NCBI GenBank assembly: GCA_947478405.1
Contig: CANJVX010000027.1
Location: 1 to 41,068, forward strand
DNA: 41,068 nucleotides
Direction: 5' to 3'
Origin: Beijerinckiaceae bacterium
GTDB lineage: Bacteria; Pseudomonadota; Alphaproteobacteria; Rhizobiales; Beijerinckiaceae
Below, piece after piece: positions 37,189-41,068 of this stretch. The notes under the pieces are model-generated. The model saw only the letters and a program-made list of their open reading frames with translations. It searched no databases and was not told the origin of the DNA. Position 1 is the stretch's first letter. Every line of letters begins with the position of its first letter. The translations under genes were made by a program, and so were the position numbers.

Positions 37189-38229
37189 ATGTTGCGCCGC
37201 CTTGCCCCTGCTATTGCTCTCATCACTTTTGCAGCTCTGGTCTTGCCCGCTCACGCCCAAAGCGACGCGGATTTTTACAAGGGCAAAACAATGTCGGTGC
37301 TGATCGGCTTTGGGCCGGGCGGCGTGAACGATGTCTGGGCGCGCCTTCTGGCGCGCTACATGCCCCGCCACATGCCACATGAACCGACCATGGTGGCACA
37401 AAATATGCCGGGTGCGGGGACGCTGAAACTGGCCAATCATCTGGCCACTGGCGCCCCGCGCGATGGCTTGGTCTTTGGCCTGATCAGCCGCGGCATCCCG
37501 CTGGAGCCGCTGCTGGGGGGCGCCAATGTGCAGTTTGATCCGCTGAAGATGAACTGGATCGGCTCACCGGATACAGACACAACAGTGTGCGCCACGCGCA
37601 AAGATGCGCAAGTGCAGAAGCTCGCTGATCTGCGCACAATGGAACTGGCTGTTGGTGCCACAGGCTCTGGAGCCGACAGCGCGATCTATCCGGAATTTCT
37701 TGCCGAATTTCTCGGCTTCAAATTCAAGACGATCAAAGGCTATCCCGGCTCCAACGAAATCGTCATGGCAATGGAGCGCAAGGAAGTGCAAGGCATTTGC
37801 ATGGCCTATTCATCCGTTGCCCGTACACGCCTGTTCAATGACGGTGAGCTGAACCTGCTCTTCCAGGCCGGGCTTGAAAAAGACCCCGCCATTCCAGCCT
37901 CTGTGCCCCTGACGACGGAAATGACCGCCGGCAACCAGCAAGACACGGATGCGCTGCGCCTATTTCTAGCCCGCGCGGCTTTGGGGCGGCCATTTATGGC
38001 GCCACCTGGCGTGCCCGAAGGGCGCATTAAAATCCTGCGCAAAGCTTTTGACGATACAATGGCCGACAAGGCTTTGATTGATGAAGCCCAAAAGCTGAAA
38101 CTGGCGGCCGAACCGATCTCCGGCGAGCGACTTGCGCAGATCATTGCCGGGATCTACACGACTCCTCCACAGGTCGTACAGCGCGTCACCAAGATTCTGG
38201 GCAATGTGTCCGGGCCGGCCCAACAATAA
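37189..38229 (+). CDS. TctC/Bug-type periplasmic solute-binding protein
   Basis: A 346-aa exported protein with the signal peptide LRRLAPAIALITFAALVLPAHA, then the TctC (Bug) fold: FYKGKTMSVLIGFGPGGVND at the start and the PGAGTLKLANHL block. These receptors bind carboxylates and work with TctA/TctB in tripartite tricarboxylate transporters. No tctA or tctB is in the operon, so it is an orphan receptor here. ATG 37189 is set by GGAG 7 nt upstream; the in-frame TTG at 37183 is less likely. It lies 12 nt after OCD copy 1. Confidence 0.9.
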   Translation: MLRRLAPAIALITFAALVLPAHAQSDADFYKGKTMSVLIGFGPGGVNDVWARLLARYMPRHMPHEPTMVAQNMPGAGTLKLANHLATGAPRDGLVFGLISRGIPLEPLLGGANVQFDPLKMNWIGSPDTDTTVCATRKDAQVQKLADLRTMELAVGATGSGADSAIYPEFLAEFLGFKFKTIKGYPGSNEIVMAMERKEVQGICMAYSSVARTRLFNDGELNLLFQAGLEKDPAIPASVPLTTEMTAGNQQDTDALRLFLARAALGRPFMAPPGVPEGRIKILRKAFDDTMADKALIDEAQKLKLAAEPISGERLAQIIAGIYTTPPQVVQRVTKILGNVSGPAQQ

Positions 38230-38256
38230 GAAACGCGCGGAAAAGAAAGCAGCGGA

Positions 38257-39303
38257 ATGGCAGGAGCCGAACCTCTGGGTGCGCCGAAAGGTTTTGAGGC
38301 TGTGCTGCCAGGGCTTGCTTTGGCTGGCGCACTCGCGCTCGGTACCTATCTGCTGGCACCCTTCATTGCGCCCGTCGCACCCCTGCCCGCGCTTGTGATT
38401 GCTCTGATTGTCGGAATCTGGCTGCATCCACTTGCCGCGCGTCCGCTGTTTGCGCCGGGCCTGCGTTTCTGTGTCTCAACCATCTTGCGCATCGCGGTTG
38501 CGCTGCTGGGCCTGCGTGTCGCCTTGGGCGATATTGCGGCGCTTGGACTGACCACGGCAATCATTGTCATGCTCGCCATGGCGGCAACCATTGTGTGCGG
38601 CCTCTGGCTTGCGCAGGCCCTTGGCCTGTCGCGTAGTTTTGGTGCACTCGCGGGCGTGGCAACGGGTGTGTGCGGAGCCTCCGCCGCCCTCGCCACATCG
38701 AGCGTATTGCCTACCTATCCGGGCAAGGATGCCGACACCGTCTTCGTGATTGTCGCCGTCAATCTGCTCTCGACCATAGCCATGGTGGCCTATCCGCCAC
38801 TGGCGCAAGTACTCGGGCTTAGTGAGACGGCCACGGGCACGCTTCTGGGCGGTACAATTCACGATGTGGCGCAGGTGGTGGGGTCCGGCTATGCTGTCTC
38901 GGAAACAGTGGGCGCCTCAGCCGTCATTGTGAAATTGTTCCGCGTGCTTCTGCTCCTGCCGGTAATCCTGATCATCGGACGCCTTTTTGCACAGCCAGCC
39001 AATGACGCGAAAGTGCCATTGCCGATCTTCGCTTTCGTCTTTCTAGCGCTTTGTCTGCTGAACAGCGCTATGCCGCTTGTACCAGGATTGATGCCCATCT
39101 ATACGCCCGCCAAGGCCATCGCAGGCACGCTTTCCAGCTGGGGCTTGCTCATCGCTATCGCCGCTCTTGGGCTCAACACATCGATTACCTCGATCACAAA
39201 ACTCGGTATCCGCCATATAGCGACGGTCACGGGCACGACGCTGGTTATTCTGGCTTTTGTCGCCACAGGCCTCGCCTTGAGTTCGCAGCTAGGCATCCTG
39301 TAA
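38257..39303 (+). CDS. YeiH-family (UPF0324) putative anion exporter
   Basis: A 348-aa polytopic membrane protein with about ten hydrophobic helices. The family blocks are visible: LRIAVALLGLRVALGDI, GVATGVCGASAALATSSVLP, TLLGGTIHDVAQVVGSG and LNTSITSITKLGIRHI. Members are annotated as putative sulfate exporters, and some occur near sulfonate-utilisation genes; biochemical proof is limited. It starts 27 nt after the TctC-type gene and is followed by OCD copy 2, so it probably exports a product of this operon's pathway. Confidence 0.88.
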   Translation: MAGAEPLGAPKGFEAVLPGLALAGALALGTYLLAPFIAPVAPLPALVIALIVGIWLHPLAARPLFAPGLRFCVSTILRIAVALLGLRVALGDIAALGLTTAIIVMLAMAATIVCGLWLAQALGLSRSFGALAGVATGVCGASAALATSSVLPTYPGKDADTVFVIVAVNLLSTIAMVAYPPLAQVLGLSETATGTLLGGTIHDVAQVVGSGYAVSETVGASAVIVKLFRVLLLLPVILIIGRLFAQPANDAKVPLPIFAFVFLALCLLNSAMPLVPGLMPIYTPAKAIAGTLSSWGLLIAIAALGLNTSITSITKLGIRHIATVTGTTLVILAFVATGLALSSQLGIL

Positions 39304-39326
39304 CTTAGAGAAAAAAGGAGACGATC

Positions 39327-40403
39327 GTGACGCTGATCTTGTCGAATGACGATGTCGAAAACCTTCTCTCCATGCCAGATTGCATCGAAGCATTGGAAAC
39401 CGCCTATCTTGATCTTGCAGAAGGACGCGGTGTCTCGCGCCAGCGCTCTGATTGCATTACGCCCACGACCTGGCACGAAGATGCCATCTACGGCCTGAAA
39501 TCCATGGATGGTGTGGTGCCAGCCTTGGGCGTCAGCGCCATTCGCATCAATTCCGACATTGTCACCAATCCGCTGGTCGGCAATTCGCGTCGCCGCGTCA
39601 AAGTGCCCGCCGCGCCAAATCAGCGCTATGTCGGGCTTGTGCTTCTCTTCTCGACACATAATGGCGAACCACTCGCCATTTTTCCCGACGGCGTATTGCA
39701 ACATATTCGCGTGGGCGCCACCAACGGTTTGGGCATAAAATACATGGCGCGGCCTGATGCGCGCTCAATTGGCATTTTGGGATCAGGCTGGCAGGCCGAA
39801 ACACAACTCACCGCAGCCTGCGCGGTGCGAAAGATCGAAACCATCCGCTGCTTCTCGCCCAATAAAGACAATTGCGAGGCTTTTTCTGCGCGCATGAGCG
39901 AGGTTTTGGGTATTGAAGTGCGCCCCGTCGGCCAGCCCGAAGATGCCATTGCGGGTGCTGACATTGCGATGTGTGCCTCAAATTCGATTGACCCTATTTT
40001 CTTCCAGCAATGGATTGAGCCCGGCATGCATCTGTCCTCAATCAAAAAACCCGAGATTGAGCCCGCCGCCATCCGCGCCGCCGACAAGATTGCCGTCCAT
40101 ACCCATGACACCGCGCCGATACTTGTGGTGGCGAAAGATGCCAAGTTCCGCGAAAGCGCAAAGCAAGCGGGATGGAATGCAGCCAAACAACTCGACTTCA
40201 AAGCCTTCCCAACTTTGCCTGACCTGATTGCCCATCGCGTGACCGGACGCGATGCGCCAGAACAAGTCACCTGCTTCCTGAACAATCTGGGCCTGGGCTA
40301 TCAATTCGCCGCGGCTGGATCCGTGATCTATCGCCGCGCAAAAGAGCGCGGCATCGGCAATGAATTGCCCACCGACTGGTTTACCGAGACCGTACATCCC
40401 TGA
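39327..40403 (+). CDS. Ornithine cyclodeaminase/mu-crystallin family protein, copy 2
   Basis: A 358-aa paralogue of the gene at 36040. It shares the block DGVLQHIRVG (Arg128), the nucleotide loop LGSGWQAE (151-158), the SPNK segment and the C-terminal ELPTDWF. At the place of the usual catalytic Lys it also has Arg (AIRINSD, Arg73). It lacks the GGDxPDF insert of copy 1. The start is GTG at 39327 with AAAGGAG 7 nt upstream. Two divergent copies in one operon suggest either two steps in a pathway or a heteromeric enzyme. Confidence 0.85.
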   Translation: MTLILSNDDVENLLSMPDCIEALETAYLDLAEGRGVSRQRSDCITPTTWHEDAIYGLKSMDGVVPALGVSAIRINSDIVTNPLVGNSRRRVKVPAAPNQRYVGLVLLFSTHNGEPLAIFPDGVLQHIRVGATNGLGIKYMARPDARSIGILGSGWQAETQLTAACAVRKIETIRCFSPNKDNCEAFSARMSEVLGIEVRPVGQPEDAIAGADIAMCASNSIDPIFFQQWIEPGMHLSSIKKPEIEPAAIRAADKIAVHTHDTAPILVVAKDAKFRESAKQAGWNAAKQLDFKAFPTLPDLIAHRVTGRDAPEQVTCFLNNLGLGYQFAAAGSVIYRRAKERGIGNELPTDWFTETVHP

Positions 40404-40414
40404 GGACAAGACTG

Positions 40415-40801
40415 ATGAAACTGATCTATGCCGCAGCTATCACCATCGGATTTTTTGCCACGCCCGCCTTGGCGCAGCAATTCCCGAAAGATTTTCAGGG
40501 CGAATGGATTGCCGAAGGTGATGAACCATCGATCTGCAAGCCCGGTGCGTTTGATCGCATGGAATCGGATGCGATCATGAAAGTGACAGCGCGCGATACC
40601 ACACAGATTGAATCAAGCTGCCAATTAAAAGGCTTCAAAGGCCAGACCTTCGGCGCAAACGTGCGCCTGTCCTGTTCAGGCGAGGGAAATACATGGCAAG
40701 TCAATGACATCTGGAGCGTGCGCAAAGTCGCAGGCCGCACGTTGCTGATCACAGCCAGCGCAAAAGACAACCGCATTTCGGTTCTGGCAAAATGTGAGTG
40801 A
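40415..40801 (+). CDS. Small exported hypothetical protein, 128 aa
   Basis: The signal peptide LIYAAAITIGFFATPALAQ is clear. The mature 109 residues are predicted beta-rich (FQGEWIAEGDEPSICKP, then NTWQVNDIWSVRKVAGRTLLI), with four Cys (SICKP, SSCQL, LSCSG, AKCE) that may form two disulfides. It starts 11 nt after OCD copy 2 with GAGGACAAG upstream and is probably the last gene of the operon. I do not recognise the family. Confidence 0.78.
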   Translation: MKLIYAAAITIGFFATPALAQQFPKDFQGEWIAEGDEPSICKPGAFDRMESDAIMKVTARDTTQIESSCQLKGFKGQTFGANVRLSCSGEGNTWQVNDIWSVRKVAGRTLLITASAKDNRISVLAKCE

Positions 40802-40843
40802 ACGAATTGGAGGGCGCCAGACCAAAGCTGGACATCTGCTTGC

Positions 40844-41068
40844 ACAAAGTTTGCACTCGGCTTTCTGTTAGCATGTGTGAGCACGCATGCATTTGCCCAG
40901 ACGAATTTGCTCACTTGCGTCAACACAGAAAATGGGTTCACGACGACCTTCCTTGTCGACAATCGGGAGCGGTCGATCACGCATCTGTCATCTTATGCGC
41001 CAGATACCAAGCAACGATTTTCAATCAACGAAAAAATGAATTTGCTGGAATTCAATGCATCCCGTGCC
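40844..41068 (+). CDS. Start of an exported protein, cut by the window end; start codon unresolved
   Basis: One frame is open to the last base and reads a signal-peptide-like TKFALGFLLACVSTHAFAQ, then TNLLTCVNTENGFTTTFLVD and hydrophilic residues. The sequence after the putative cleavage site resembles a small periplasmic protein. No ATG, GTG or TTG lies in this frame before the hydrophobic core; the frame begins after the TGA of the previous gene. A non-standard start (CTG 40865), a lost start or a frameshift are the options. GGAGG is present at about 40809-40813. Coordinates are therefore approximate. Confidence 0.5.

Noticed and set aside
36484-37440. 318-codon minus-strand frame opposite OCD copy 1 and the TctC gene
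   Set aside because: It spans two well-supported genes and their junction and has no domain signal.

Overview
The window looks like a chromosomal segment of a Hyphomicrobiales (Rhizobiales)-type alphaproteobacterium. The grounds are gene order and family content: infA-maf-yacG-tRNA-Phe, psd-pssA, a DUF2865 protein, an Atm1-type exporter, class II DAHP synthase followed by gor-DUF2059-rpiA-gph, and palindromic intergenic repeats built on GTCATTGCGAGC...GCGAAGCAATC. I cannot name genus or species. No prophage, transposase, CRISPR array or rRNA is visible. Most genes are tightly packed core or conserved-hypothetical genes, with 1-8 nt overlaps in several operons.

Layout. 1-5.3 kb: the tail of an unknown gene, a TSUP permease (minus), then a plus-strand group with a protocatechuate 4,5-dioxygenase-type LigB/LigA pair, an alpha/beta hydrolase and a secreted metallophosphoesterase; next a secreted peroxiredoxin (minus) and a 90-aa conserved hypothetical. 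5.4-8.4 kb (minus): tRNA-Phe with its own promoter, yacG, maf, infA, then pssA and psd for phosphatidylethanolamine synthesis. 8.75-15.5 kb (plus): a three-gene operon of transglutaminase-DUF2126, fused ATP-grasp/alpha-E, and a second transglutaminase. 15.5-23 kb: Atm1-type ABC exporter and LysM protein, LOG-family hydrolase, citramalate synthase, GNAT and cysS. 23.2-30.7 kb: small secreted protein, a frame-disrupted creA, a DUF2865 protein, nadE-gltX, a DODA-type dioxygenase flanked by palindromic repeats, and DAHP synthase. 30.8-34.5 kb: gor, DUF2059, rpiA, gph and a 54-aa membrane protein. 34.5-35.7 kb: a proteasome-like Ntn hydrolase and a small lipoprotein. 36-41 kb (plus): an accessory operon with two ornithine-cyclodeaminase-family paralogues around a TctC-type binding protein and a YeiH-family exporter, followed by two small secreted proteins.

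The most interesting items are: (i) the proteasome-like Ntn hydrolase at 34508-35242, where a TTG start would place Thr directly after the initiator Met and where T1/D17/K32 spacing matches proteasome beta subunits; it shares the window with the ATP-grasp/alpha-E/transglutaminase operon, a combination recorded for the Anbu proteasome relative in other bacteria; (ii) the creA reading frame, broken by two compensating 1-nt changes in G-runs that create an in-frame stop; (iii) the OCD-TctC-YeiH-OCD cluster, an undescribed-looking uptake, imine/amino-acid metabolism and export unit; and (iv) the dioxygenase gene bracketed by palindromic repeats.
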